DNA of 64,000 bases. Source: CAWKOH01 sp963851245. GTDB taxonomy: Bacteria > Actinomycetota > Acidimicrobiia > Acidimicrobiales > Palsa-688. The stretch covers positions 1 through 64,000 of the forward strand of contig CAWKOH010000003.1 in NCBI GenBank assembly GCA_963851245.1. The letters are read 5' to 3'. A program made the position numbers and the translations under genes. Under the pieces are notes generated by a model. It was not told where the DNA came from. It saw nothing but the letters and a program-made list of their open reading frames with translations, and did not search any database. Shown here piece by piece: positions 1 to 8,711 of the stretch (positions within the stretch are counted from its first letter, which is position 1; every line of letters starts with the position of its first letter).

Positions 1-1797
1 TCGGGGTGGCTAAGAGGCGGAAATGGTCTCTGCCTCCGTGACACTGGGGGCGCTGATCGTAGGGCCAATCCCCGGGGCCATCAGTGTGGGCCTGCTTGCC
101 ATCTTCAGCTCGCTACGGAAGCTCACCCTCGAGCGATCCGTAACACCTGGAAGGGGATAAGCAAGATCCTCAGTTCGGCGCCGAGGCTCGACAGCCTGGT
201 GCACCGACTGAACCACTTCGTGGATCTGGCCATTCAGTACTGGTGGATCACCGTGCTGGTCCTTGTCATTTTGACGACGCTCTGGTTCACGCTCCTGGGT
301 TGGGTCGTCCTCGGAGCTGTGCTCGAGCGGCTGAACCGGGTGCGGGCCACCGACCGAATCGACACCAGGCCGACGAACGACCCGGTTGGACCGGTGCCGG
401 TGTCGCTTCATGGCGTCCACTTCCGTTATCCCGGTGCGGCGAGGGAAGCTTTGACGGACGTATCCCTCGACATTGGCATGGGCGAGCTCATCGCCTTGCT
501 CGGGGACAACGGATCCGGCAAGTCCACCCTGGCCCGCCTCCTGGCCGGTCGGGCCCCGACCGAGGGAGAGGTCGTGAGACCCGGCGATGCCGGTCTCGGA
601 CGCGCAGGTGGGACGGCGATGATCATGCAGCACCCCGAGACCAGGTTCTCGGAGTGCGTGTCGCCGACGATGTCGTCTGGGGGCTGCACGACGGTCACGG
701 CGTGGACGTTCCGGGATTGCTCGATTCGGTCGGTTTGAGCGGTATGGAGGAAAGAGAGACCTCTACCCTCTCCGGTGGGGAGTTGCAGAGGCTGGCGGTA
801 GCGGCCGCCTTGGCCCGCCGGCCTGCTTTGCTGATATCCGACGAGTCGACGGCCATGGTTGACGAGGAAGGCCGGCGCCTCCTGACCGCTCTCCTCCGGG
901 ACCTGCCCAGCAGTCGTCGGATGGCGGTGGTCCACGTGACCCATCGTCATGAGGAGGTCGCCGCTGCGGACCGGAGTTTCCGCCTGGCGGCAGGCCGCCT
1001 GGTGACAGCCCCGGCCGAGAACGGTTCGGTCGGCCCGAGTCCCAACCGTCTCGACGATCACGCCGGTGCCGGGCAGAGAAGCGACCCGAACCCGAAGGCC
1101 CCAGTTGGTGAAGAGCGGCCCCGTTTCGAACCCGCCCGTCTGGAGCTGCTCGACGTGGGCCATACCTACATGGTGGGGAGTCCCTGGGCCCAGCCCGCCC
1201 TCCACGACATCAACTTCGCCATCGAACCCCAGGACGGAGTCCTCATCGTCGGCGGGAACGGCTCGGGGAAGTCAACGCTGGCGTGGATCATGGCGGGCGT
1301 GTTGAGACCCAGCCGCGGCGAATGCCTGCTTGGTGGCCGACCCATTACCAGCCAGGTGGGCTCGGTCGGCCTGGCGTTCCAGCACGCCCGGCTGCAGCTG
1401 CAGCGGACCACCGTGGGGTCCACATTCGGGCTGCGGGCGCTCCGGACGACGAGGCGGTGGCGGCCGCCCTTTCAGCGGTGGGGTTGGCCACGGAGGAGTT
1501 CGTTCCTCGCCGGATCGAAGAGCTAGCGGGGGCCAGCAGCGTCGGGTGGCCCTCGCCGGCATCTTGGCCCGGCGCCCCTCACTCGTCGTCCTCGACGAAC
1601 CGCTGGCGGGGCTCGACGAGCCGGGCCAGGACGCCCTCCTCGACGTGCTCGCCTCCCTTCGGCACCTTCAGGGCCTGTCCATCGTGGTCATATCGCACGA
1701 TCTCGGCGGCGTGGATCGGGTGTGTGACCGGGTCGTGGAGCTCAAAGGCGGGCGGATCGTGGCCGACCGGACCAGGACGGGGACATCCTCGTGCTGA
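1..1797 (+). pseudogene. ECF vitamin transporter: membrane segment fused to two ATPase domains (5' end cut by window, frame broken)
   Basis: An energy-coupling factor importer uses two ABC ATPases to power an EcfT/S-component membrane pair. Bases 1-330 encode hydrophobic stretches (a Gly/Pro-rich helix near 50-105 and a strong helix near 235-330) that read like the end of an S component. The first ATPase follows: Walker A GDNGSGKST near 505, signature LSGGELQR near 770, Walker B LLISDEST near 830. The second has GGNGSGKST near 1255, SGGQQRR near 1525, LVVLDEP near 1585 and switch SHD near 1695. The reading frame changes at about 655, 1435 and 1525, each time as if one base were missing, and near 130 in the membrane part. 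The domain order S-A-A is inferred; the substrate cannot be told. EcfT follows directly. Confidence 0.75.
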
Positions 1798-1857
1798 GCT
1801 CGCCACCCCGCCGCCGCGCCTCCACCGATCGGGACGGTGGGCGCACCGACAAGACCG

Positions 1858-2674
1858 ATGCCAGTGCCGGCTCGCGACCGCAAGTCGGCTCGGATAAACC
1901 TTCTGCGGGAGATCAAGGTGGACTCGCCCGTCCACCGGTTGTGGGCGGGGACCAAGCTGCTCGCGGTGGCCGGCATGAGCGTCGACCCTGTCCTATTTCC
2001 CCTCGTGGGGCTGCATCGGCGTGATGGCAGTTCTGCTGCTCATAGCAACCCAGCTGGGCCGCATACCGTCTGGGGCCTGGCCCCGACCGCCGTTCTGGTT
2101 CTGGATGACCCTTCTGGTCACTGGCGCCCTGGCTTCGATAGCAGGAGGTTCGCCCCACGTCACGGTGGGAGGGGTGGTGCTCGGTCTCGGGGGCCTGGAC
2201 TCCTACTGCCGCTTCGTGTCGGTCGGGATCCTTCTCCTCTTCGCCGCCGCCGTCATGGGCTGGACCACGCCTCTCGCGGAGATCGCCCCGGCGGTAGCTC
2301 AGCTGATGGGACCGCTCCGGCGGCTGCGGGTGCCGGTCGACGAGTGGGCCGTGACCGTAGCTCTCTGTGTCCGGAGCCTCCCGTTGCTGATGGGGGAGAT
2401 GCGGACTCTCGTCGCGGCCCGGCGGTTGAGGCCACCGCCACCCCGCCCCGGGCGCAGCGTGCTCGAGCGCTGGCTGGACGAACTGGTAGACCTTCTCGTC
2501 GCCGTACTGGCGGTTTCGGCCCGACGATCCGGCGAGCTGGCTGAGGCGATCAGCGCCCGAGGTGGAACCGGCCTGATCGCGGCTCGGGTCCGTAAGCCGG
2601 CTTGGCGCGACGGCATCGCCATGCTGCTGGTGGCCGGAGTCTGCTACGCCGCGACTCTCTTCCCGGGCGGCTGA
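1858..2674 (+). CDS. ecfT: ECF transporter transmembrane protein EcfT (one frame break)
   Basis: EcfT is the membrane scaffold that couples the two ATPases to the substrate-binding S component. The product, about 271 residues after correction, has several hydrophobic helices (1930-2000, 2020-2080, 2110-2180, 2230-2270) and a cytoplasmic stretch rich in Arg and Ala with the pattern expected for EcfT coupling helices (GEMRTLVAARRLR near 2395, ELAEAISARGG near 2530). The frame shifts by one extra base within the TTTCCCC run at 1996-2002; removing one base gives a continuous membrane protein. The ATG at 1858 is preferred over the GTG at 1837 because it lies closer to the conserved start. The gene follows the ATPase gene, as in an ecf operon. 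Confidence 0.8.
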
Positions 2675-2676
2675 GC

Positions 2677-3565
2677 TCACGGGGTGGTCGTGACCACGCC
2701 CGCCGCACCCGTCAACGAGTTCCCCAGGTTGGCTCCCACCACCAGGCTGAGGGCCGCCCACTCCCGGGGGGTCAGGTGCTGGCCCAGAAGGACGAGCCCG
2801 GCCGCGGTAGCCACGGCCGGATCGAGACTCAGCATGACGCCGAAGGCCCTCGGTGTGACCTGGCGCAACGCCAGCAACTCGAGGCTGTAGGGCACCACGG
2901 AAGAAGAGCACCGCGACCAGCGCGCCGAGGGCGAGCACGTCGGGATCGAGGAGATGAGAACCTCCCGCCACGATCCCGACCGGCAGGATGGCGATCGACC
3001 CCGCCACCATGGCGATGGTCAGCCCGGTTAGGGCGTCGAAGCGCCGGCCGGTCTCTTTGCTCAGCAGGATGTAGGCGATCCATCCCAACCCGGCCAATCC
3101 GGCCAGGGCCAGACCGACTGGATCCAGGTGGTTTCCTGTCCCCGACGCGAGCAGGGCTACGCCCGCCCCGGCCGCGATCGCCCAAACCGCGTCGGTCAGC
3201 CGGCGCGATCCGATGAGAGCCAGAGCGAGGGGTCCCGAGAACTCCACCGTGACCGCCACGCCGAGGGGGATGCGGTCGATGGCCTCGTAGAAACTGAGGT
3301 TCATACCCGCCAAGGCCAGACCGAACAGGACGGCGACCTGAACATCCCTGGCCCGCTTGCCGGCGAGGGCGGGGCGGGGACGTCTGAGCAGGAAGGGGAT
3401 GGAAAGAAGGAGAGCGGCGATCACCAACCTCAGCGTCACCGCTCCGGCCGGGCCGACCCGGTCGAACAGACGGGTGGCCAGGGCGGCGCCGAACTGCACC
3501 GAAACGGCACCGGCGCCGACCAGCGCCAGCGCCGGTGGGCGATCCAGCTGCGGTCGTCGGCTCAC
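2677..3565 (-). CDS. EamA/RhaT-family drug/metabolite exporter (one frame break)
   Basis: This is a ten-helix EamA-type permease, a family that exports amino acids, threonine/homoserine analogues or other small metabolites. The product (about 295 residues after correction) alternates hydrophobic helices with short loops and carries two EamA halves, the first with the motif FYEAIDRIPLGVAVTVEF and the second with PYSLELLALRQV. A single extra base near 2899 (TTC TTC C) separates the halves; without it the protein runs VLFF-VVPYSLELL. The GTG start at 3565 overlaps the stop of the upstream VirD4-like gene (GTGA), so the two are probably translationally coupled. The transported compound is unknown. 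Confidence 0.85.
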
Positions 3566-5015
3566 CAACCGATGGTACGGCGCCTTTCGCGCCCTGTACC
3601 GGGTGCCCGGGGGCCGGGTGCCAGGGGACCGGGGTGGCGGCCGGGCCTTGCGGGCCCCTCGATGGCCGCCCGCCGGGCCGCCCGGAACTGGTCGAGGCTC
3701 CACCAGGGCCGGAGCACCACCTGCTCCGGTGGCTGGGACCCGGCCAGGAGAATGGCGGTACCCGGCTTCTGCTGGCTCACGGCCTCGACGGGGAGGCGGC
3801 GCTGACGTTGGTGCGACCAGGTCACCGTCTCAGCGCCCCCTTGCCCCGTCCACCACGGCGCCCGGCTCACGCTCCTCGCCGGCACGTCGATCTCGCCTCC
3901 GAGGCGCGACACCAGCTCCAGGGTGGACAGATCCCCGATGCCGGGTAGCACGACCTTGGTCCCGAAAAGGGAAAGGAAGCCGTCTGCCGCCGGCCCCCAC
4001 CGGACCCGGGCCTGGGACAGGTCTTGCAGGCAGGCCAGCGTGAGCACCCCCTGGCTACCGCCCTCGCTGACAAGAGCGGGAAGGTCTGGCATCGGGGCGA
4101 TGTTGGCCAGCTCGTCCAGCACCAGACTCAGAACTGGTCGGGCCGAGGCGGCCGGCCAGGCGGCGTAACAGCCGGCCCGAGCCTGTTCGACGAAGGCCAC
4201 GACGATCGGGGCCACCAGGTCCTGATGGCGCGCCGATGCGCAGATATAGACGGTATCGGATGTGTTGATCAGTGCAGTCGGGTCGAAGTTGACCGCCGCC
4301 GAGTTGTCGAGAACCGCGTCAGACCGATAGGCAGCAAGGATTCCCGCCGCACTGGACCAGATGCCCGACTGCTCCCTGGGGTCGGTAGCCGCTATCCCGG
4401 CCAGGACGTCCGACGCCAGGTCGACACCGTGCCCGGCCAGCACCGCCTGGGGGATTCCAGATCCTGCCTGAGCACCCATCTCACGACAACTTCGATCCCG
4501 CTCCCGGCCATGTGGGCGGCGTGGAGCAGGGGGGCTAGGAGGGCCTCCGCCCGTTCGGTCCAGTGGGCCGATTCCCCCCGGCGGCCGGCCGGACGAGCTG
4601 CTCGAGACATCGCGGCCGCCAGGACCAGCGACTCGTCCCAGGTCGCGGCCGCCGCGACAGGGGACCATCTCAGGCGGGTGATTCCGGGCGGGCACGGCAC
4701 GGTGCCGGTGGGATCGAACAGCCAGCAGCGGCCCACCTCGGACCGGGCCGCCACGGTCGCAGCCAGGAGGTCGGGCTTGGTCGAGGTGGCGATCACCGGC
4801 CCGGGCGCACAGAGGACGTTCGGTATGGCGATAGTGGTTGTCTTTCCCGATCGGGGCGGCCCCAACACCAGGACGGCCTGCTGGGGGGCGGCCAGGACGA
4901 GACCGCCGTTCGACGTGCCCAGGTAGAGGCGCCCACCCCACTGGGCCAGGTGCTCTCGAAGTCGCGTCAGATCCGATTCCGTCAAGGGTGGATCACCTCC
5001 CTCCCACCACCCCAC
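3562..5015 (-). CDS. VirD4/TraG-like coupling ATPase, isolated (one frame break)
   Basis: This resembles the type IV secretion coupling proteins that pump DNA or proteins to a conjugation channel. Walker A is LGPPRSGKTTT (residues ~50-60), followed by IPNVLCAPGPVIATSTKPDL typical of the TraG/VirD4 core; Walker B is LVLDELANIAP near 4115. No membrane segment precedes Walker A, so it lacks the usual N-terminal anchor and should be cytoplasmic. About 484 residues after correcting one missing base in the TT at 4455-4456 (…QDLE-IPQAVLAG…). No relaxase, VirB4 or other transfer gene is visible here, so its partner and substrate are unknown. It is divergent from the pterin dehydratase gene and overlaps the EamA gene by 4 nt. 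Confidence 0.75.
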
Positions 5016-5068
5016 GCCGGGGGTGCCAGCCGATGGCGTGCGAGGGAAGCCAACGGGAGCGTAGCGGG

Positions 5069-5074
5069 TATAAA
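5069..5074 (+). promoter_or_regulatory. Leaderless -10 element for the pterin dehydratase gene
   Basis: TATAAA ends 6 nt before the ATG at 5081, so transcription should start at or next to the start codon. No clear Shine-Dalgarno sequence competes with it. Confidence 0.5.
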
Positions 5075-5080
5075 TGGCGT

Positions 5081-5365
5081 ATGGCGCCGCAACTGCTACC
5101 GGATCAAGCCATCGCCGACGCGCTGACCACCCTCCAGTGGAATCGAGACGGCGACGAGCTGGAGAAGACGGTGACTCTTAAGGACTTCGCTGCTGCTCTT
5201 GCCTACGTGAACGAGGTGGGAGCCCTGGCCGAGTCCCACAACCACCACCCCGACATCGCCATCTCGTGGAACAAGGTCACCCTACGGTTATCGACCCACT
5301 CGGCCGGCGGACTGACCCAGCTCGACCTCGACCTGGCACAGGCGATCGACCCCCTCGCTTCCTGA
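5081..5365 (+). CDS. Pterin-4a-carbinolamine dehydratase
   Basis: The enzyme dehydrates 4a-hydroxytetrahydropterin to quinonoid dihydropterin, recycling the pterin cofactor of aromatic amino acid hydroxylases; in many bacteria without such hydroxylases its role is less clear. The 94-residue product matches the small family in length and shows the core motif ESHNHHPDIAISWNKVTLRLSTHSAGGLT, which carries the catalytic His residues (H53, H55, H56 region) and the later His in STHSAGG. The ATG at 5081 follows a TATAAA element by 6 nt, supporting a leaderless start. It is divergent from the VirD4-like gene and upstream of mca, with 54 nt between, so it may be a separate unit. Confidence 0.93.
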   Translation: MAPQLLPDQAIADALTTLQWNRDGDELEKTVTLKDFAAALAYVNEVGALAESHNHHPDIAISWNKVTLRLSTHSAGGLTQLDLDLAQAIDPLAS

Positions 5366-5407
5366 CCGCATGGCATCGGGGCGGCGAGACAAAGGGCGTT
5401 TTGCCCG

Positions 5408-5413
5408 TAACCT
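5408..5413 (+). promoter_or_regulatory. Leaderless -10 element for mca
   Basis: TAACCT lies 6 nt before the ATG at 5420, matching the TANNNT pattern repeated upstream of many genes in this window. Confidence 0.4.
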
Positions 5414-5419
5414 TTACCC

Positions 5420-6322
5420 ATGCCGTCGCTTTGCCTTCTGACCGTCCACGCCCATCCTGATGACGAGGCCTCCAAGGGAGCGGGCACGGTGTCCCGGTAC
5501 CACTCCGAAGGGGTGCGCACCGTGCTCGTCACCTGCACGGGCGGGGAAGCGGGCGACATCCTCAATCCGGCCATGGACAAAGAGGGCGTGCGGGAGAATT
5601 TGCCTGAAGTGCGCCGGGAGGAGTTAGAGCGGGCGGCCGAGATCATCGGGTACGACGAGGTCGTCATGCTCGGATACCGGGATTCGGGTATGCCTGACAC
5701 GCCGGCCAACACCGATCCCCGCAGCTTCGCCATGGCCCCACTCGACGAGGCGGTCGGAAGGCTGGTGAGGGTGATCCGGCGAACCAAGCCTCAGGTGATC
5801 GTCACCTATCCCAAGGACCAGAGCGGGTATCCCCACCCGGACCACCTGCGGGTCAACGAGATATCGGAGGTTGCTTTCGACGCAGCCGCGGACCCGGACC
5901 GCTACCCCGAGGCGGGACCGGTCTGGCAGCCCCTGCGCCTGTGCTATGTAGCCTGGTCGGTCAAGCGGATGCGGGCCATGTACGACAAGTTCGTCGAAAT
6001 GGGCATCGAACCCCCGATATCCGACGAGCGGCTGGCGCGACTGCTGAAGGCCGAAACCAGCGACCACGATCAGGCTGAAAGAAAACCGGCCCGGCCCCGA
6101 ATCGTCATCGATATAAACGGTCACAATTCCGTCATGCGTGACGCACTTCTCGCCCACGCGACCCAGGTGGACCCCAGCTCACCCTGGTGGTTCGGCCTGC
6201 CGCCCGACGTGGCCGAGTCGGTCTATCCCTACGACGAGTACGAGGTGGTGCGGGACCTGACCGGGCAAACGGACCCGGCCCACGATCTGTTCGCTGGTGT
6301 CGACGCGGTCGCCTTCCGCTGA
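5420..6322 (+). CDS. mca: Mycothiol S-conjugate amidase
   Basis: Mca cleaves mycothiol-toxin conjugates to release a mercapturic acid for export, a detoxification step limited to mycothiol-making actinobacteria. The 300-residue product belongs to the PIG-L/LmbE zinc deacetylase family: the metal-binding AHPDDE motif is at residues ~11-16 and the later His in YPHPDHLRVNE near residues 138-149 completes the site. Length and the C-terminal region (SSPWWFGLPPDVAESVYPYDEYE) fit Mca rather than the paralogue MshB. Its stop overlaps the next start (TGATG), suggesting an operon with the SCP2-domain gene. It is one of the strongest taxonomic markers in the window. Confidence 0.92.
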   Translation: MPSLCLLTVHAHPDDEASKGAGTVSRYHSEGVRTVLVTCTGGEAGDILNPAMDKEGVRENLPEVRREELERAAEIIGYDEVVMLGYRDSGMPDTPANTDPRSFAMAPLDEAVGRLVRVIRRTKPQVIVTYPKDQSGYPHPDHLRVNEISEVAFDAAADPDRYPEAGPVWQPLRLCYVAWSVKRMRAMYDKFVEMGIEPPISDERLARLLKAETSDHDQAERKPARPRIVIDINGHNSVMRDALLAHATQVDPSSPWWFGLPPDVAESVYPYDEYEVVRDLTGQTDPAHDLFAGVDAVAFR

Positions 6323-6729
6323 TGGCTTCGTGGCTGAGCCAGGAGTGGGCTGAAGAAGCCGCCGGCCTCACGGCCCACCTTCCGCCCATACCCTATGCTT
6401 CGGGGTCCATCTCGCTTACCGTTAGCGGAGGGTCCCGCAAGGAGGTTCACTTCCACTGGGTGTACGAAGATGGCGTGGCGGCCGTCGGTGCACCGGGCCC
6501 TCAGCCGGACGCGGACCTGGTCCTGACCCTGGCCGCCCCCGACGCAGTGCAAGTCTTCTCGGGCGCGGTCGAACCGAGCGTGGCGTTCATGCGGGGGCGG
6601 CTCAAGGCCGCAGGTGACGGGGGCCTCTTGCTCGGGTTCCTGGAATCCACCAGGTCGGACACATTCGAAACCTGGCGAAGAGGCATGGCCGGCCTGGCCG
6701 GCGAGACGTCGGCGGCTCCGACTACTTAG
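6322..6729 (+). CDS. SCP2 sterol-binding domain protein
   Basis: A 135-residue protein with an SCP2-like fold: repeated strands (SISLTVSGGSRKEVHFHWVY, DADLVLTLAAPDAVQVFSG) and the C-terminal helix pair with AFMRGRLKAAGDGGLLLGFL typical of bacterial SCP2 proteins. Such proteins bind a hydrophobic ligand; in actinobacteria the domain also ends mycothiol-dependent enzymes, which fits the position directly after mca (the ATG overlaps the mca stop). No enzymatic domain is attached. It sits between mca and the sigma factor gene and may be co-transcribed with both. The ligand is unknown. Confidence 0.8.
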   Translation: MASWLSQEWAEEAAGLTAHLPPIPYASGSISLTVSGGSRKEVHFHWVYEDGVAAVGAPGPQPDADLVLTLAAPDAVQVFSGAVEPSVAFMRGRLKAAGDGGLLLGFLESTRSDTFETWRRGMAGLAGETSAAPTT

Positions 6730-6771
6730 GTGTCATCCGGCGGGCAGGCCGGTTCCGAAGGAGCAGACAAC

Positions 6772-7353
6772 ATGCCTCGTGCCCTGACCGATGTCAGTGA
6801 CGCCGCGCTCGTGGTGGCCATCGGTCGGTGGCACGAGGACGCCCTGGCCGAACTGTTCCGAAGGCACGCCGGAGCGGTGTTCGGGCTGGCCCGCCGGGTT
6901 CTCGGCGACGCCGTGCGGGCGGAAGAGATCGTGCAGGAAGTGTTTGTTCGACTATGGAACCAGCCGGAGCGATTCGACCCCGAGCGGGGCTCGCTGCGCT
7001 CCTTCCTTCTGGCCCAATCCCATGGACGGGCGGTGGACGTCCTGAGGTCCGACAGCGCTCGGAGGGAGCGCGAGGAAAGTGACGCCCGCAAGGCGGCCGA
7101 AGCCGGCTATGACGTGGAGCGCGAAGTGTGGGACCTGGCTGTCGCCGAATCGGTGCGCAAAGCGGTCCACACCCTCCCCGAGGATGGGCGCAGGGCCATC
7201 GAGCTCGCCTACTTCGGCGGGCGCACCTATCGGGAAGTGGCGGTGGCGCTTGGCGCACCCGAAGGCACCGTGAAGAGCCGAATACGCTCGGGCCTCAAGC
7301 GGCTACGCGTTTCACTGGCGGACACTGCAGTGGGGACGGCATGGCGCGACTGA
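6772..7353 (+). CDS. RNA polymerase ECF sigma factor (SigK/SigL-like)
   Basis: A group 4 sigma-70 factor of 193 residues. Region 2 (AEEIVQEVFVRLWNQPERFD, then GSLRSFLLAQSHGRAVDVLR) and region 4 (LPEDGRRAIELAYFGGRTYREVA, then EGTVKSRIRSGLKRLR) are both clear, with no extracytoplasmic or extra C-terminal domain. The ATG at 6772 is chosen because AAGGAG lies 9 nt upstream; an in-frame ATG-less extension to 6730 has no support. The next gene encodes a zinc-type anti-sigma factor whose start overlaps the sigma stop, so the pair forms a regulated switch. The stimulus is unknown; the neighbouring mycothiol amidase hints at thiol or envelope stress. Confidence 0.92.
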   Translation: MPRALTDVSDAALVVAIGRWHEDALAELFRRHAGAVFGLARRVLGDAVRAEEIVQEVFVRLWNQPERFDPERGSLRSFLLAQSHGRAVDVLRSDSARREREESDARKAAEAGYDVEREVWDLAVAESVRKAVHTLPEDGRRAIELAYFGGRTYREVAVALGAPEGTVKSRIRSGLKRLRVSLADTAVGTAWRD

Positions 7354-8123
7354 TGAGCCACGAGGAAGTGGCGGAGTTGTTGGGTGCCTACGCCCTCGAC
7401 GCCGTCGACCCAGAGGAAGTGGTCGCCATCGAGGCCCACCTCGAGTCTTGCCCCCGGTGCAGAGACGAGTTGCGCAACCACCGTGAGGTGACGGGCCTGC
7501 TTTCCTACGCCGGCCAGGAGGCACCGGCCGGACTCTGGGACCGGGTCATGGGCGAGGTGCGCGGTGAGGGGACGGCCCCGGTCAGTTCGCGACCAGCGGT
7601 CATCTCGCCCGCGGAGGGTCACCGCCGGCGGGAAGGGGCTAGAGGGTGGGGGCGTTGGATCCTGCCGGTCGCGGCGGCTGCGGCCGCTGTAATCGTGGCC
7701 CTGCTCGCTGTCCAAGTGGCTCGACTGCAGAACCGGACCGACCATCTGAGCCACGAGCTTTCGCTCATGGCCAATCAGCCCACGATGGCCAATGTGGAGG
7801 CGGCGCTGGCCGCACCGGGCGCCCGCCGGGTGACCCTCCGAGCGGCTACCGGTTCGGCCTCCATTGAGGCGGTGATCCTGCCGAACGGCACCGGATACCT
7901 CTACGACTCAACCCTCACCCCGCTTGCGGCGCGGCAGTCATACCAGCTGTGGGGTCAGTCGGGACAGGAGCTGATCTCCTACGGGCTCATCGGAGCCAAC
8001 CCGGCTCCAGTCACCGCTTTCCGCGTCGGCCGACCGGTTCAGGCCCTCGCCATTTCGGCGGAGTCTGCGGGCGGGGTGGTGGCGCCCACCCATGCGCCCG
8101 TGGTGTCGGGCGGGGTTACCTGA
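7353..8123 (+). CDS. Zinc-type membrane anti-sigma factor (RskA-like)
   Basis: This partner holds the upstream sigma factor inactive. Residues ~1-60 form a ZAS domain with the H-x3-C-x2-C motif (EAHLESCPRC). One transmembrane helix follows (WILPVAAAAAAVIVALLAVQVA, about residues 105-126), then an extracytoplasmic RskA-like domain of about 130 residues (TLRAATGSASIEAVILPNG, SYQLWGQSGQ). The start ATG at 7353 overlaps the sigma stop (ATGA); an in-frame ATG at 7341 is also possible. Release by regulated proteolysis is known for the family and inferred here. It converges on ogt with 15 nt between the stops. Confidence 0.9.
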   Translation: MSHEEVAELLGAYALDAVDPEEVVAIEAHLESCPRCRDELRNHREVTGLLSYAGQEAPAGLWDRVMGEVRGEGTAPVSSRPAVISPAEGHRRREGARGWGRWILPVAAAAAAVIVALLAVQVARLQNRTDHLSHELSLMANQPTMANVEAALAAPGARRVTLRAATGSASIEAVILPNGTGYLYDSTLTPLAARQSYQLWGQSGQELISYGLIGANPAPVTAFRVGRPVQALAISAESAGGVVAPTHAPVVSGGVT

Positions 8124-8138
8124 ATCGGCCCGCTCACG

Positions 8139-8699
8139 CTAGATGGCAGTCACGCCCTCGAGGCGAAGGAGGGCCACCTTGTTCTCCAGCCCCCCTCCGT
8201 AGCCGGTCAAGGAGCCGTCGGCACCTATCACCCGGTGGCAGGGCACGACGATACCGATGGGATTGGCTCCGACCGCCGACCCGACGGCGCGGCTGCCGTT
8301 TGGCTGGCCGATGTCGGCCGCGATCCGGCCGTAGGTGGTGGTCGTTCCGTACGGGATTGTCATCAGGGCCCGCCAAACCTGGAGCTGGAAGTCCGTGCCC
8401 TTCGGTCGCACGGGCAGGGAGAACACCTCCAGATCGCCCTTGGCGTAGGCCTCCATCTGAGCGGCCGCTTCCTGTATAGGCTTGCCGTCGTGAATCCACT
8501 CCGGTGGACGGTTGGCGCCGGGATGGAGCGGTCCGAACCAGACATGCACGAGGGCCTGGCCGTCGCTTACGAGGAGGATGTCAGTCTTGCGATCGCCGAT
8601 CGAGATGGTGATTTCGTCCCAGTACCTGGTGGCCCGGTCGGTCTCTGGCGATGCTGGGAGGAATGGCGACGCTGGTAGGAATGGGGAAGTGGTGTTCAT
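8139..8699 (-). CDS. ogt: Methylated-DNA-[protein]-cysteine S-methyltransferase
   Basis: Ogt repairs O6-methylguanine by moving the alkyl group to its own cysteine. The 186-residue protein has the active-site motif IVVPCHRVIGADGSLTGYGGGLENK near its C-terminus and the DNA-binding helix NGSRAVGSAVGANP before it. AGGAGA precedes the ATG. It lies 12 nt downstream of the Ada-AlkA gene, so the two form an alkylation-repair operon. The N-terminus carries an in-frame duplication (PFLPAS twice) from an 18-bp tandem repeat that is not part of the conserved fold. Confidence 0.95.
   Translation of the reverse strand: MNTTSPFLPASPFLPASPETDRATRYWDEITISIGDRKTDILLVSDGQALVHVWFGPLHPGANRPPEWIHDGKPIQEAAAQMEAYAKGDLEVFSLPVRPKGTDFQLQVWRALMTIPYGTTTTYGRIAADIGQPNGSRAVGSAVGANPIGIVVPCHRVIGADGSLTGYGGGLENKVALLRLEGVTAI
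8647..8682 (-). repeat. 18-bp tandem duplication in the ogt 5' end
   Basis: Two 18-nt units (8647-8664 and 8665-8682) match at 16 of 18 positions and encode the repeated FLPAS segment near the Ogt N-terminus. The duplication keeps the frame. Confidence 0.75.
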
Positions 8700-8711
8700 G
8701 TCTCTCCTGAG

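Noticed and set aside
655..1530. Programmed frameshifting in the ECF ATPases
   Set aside because: Three shifts in one gene at unrelated sites without slippery heptamers, and similar breaks elsewhere, fit indel errors better.
4987..5000. GGTGGATCACCTCC resembling the 3' end of 16S rRNA
   Set aside because: It lies within the first codons of the VirD4-like gene and no other rRNA sequence is adjacent; chance similarity.
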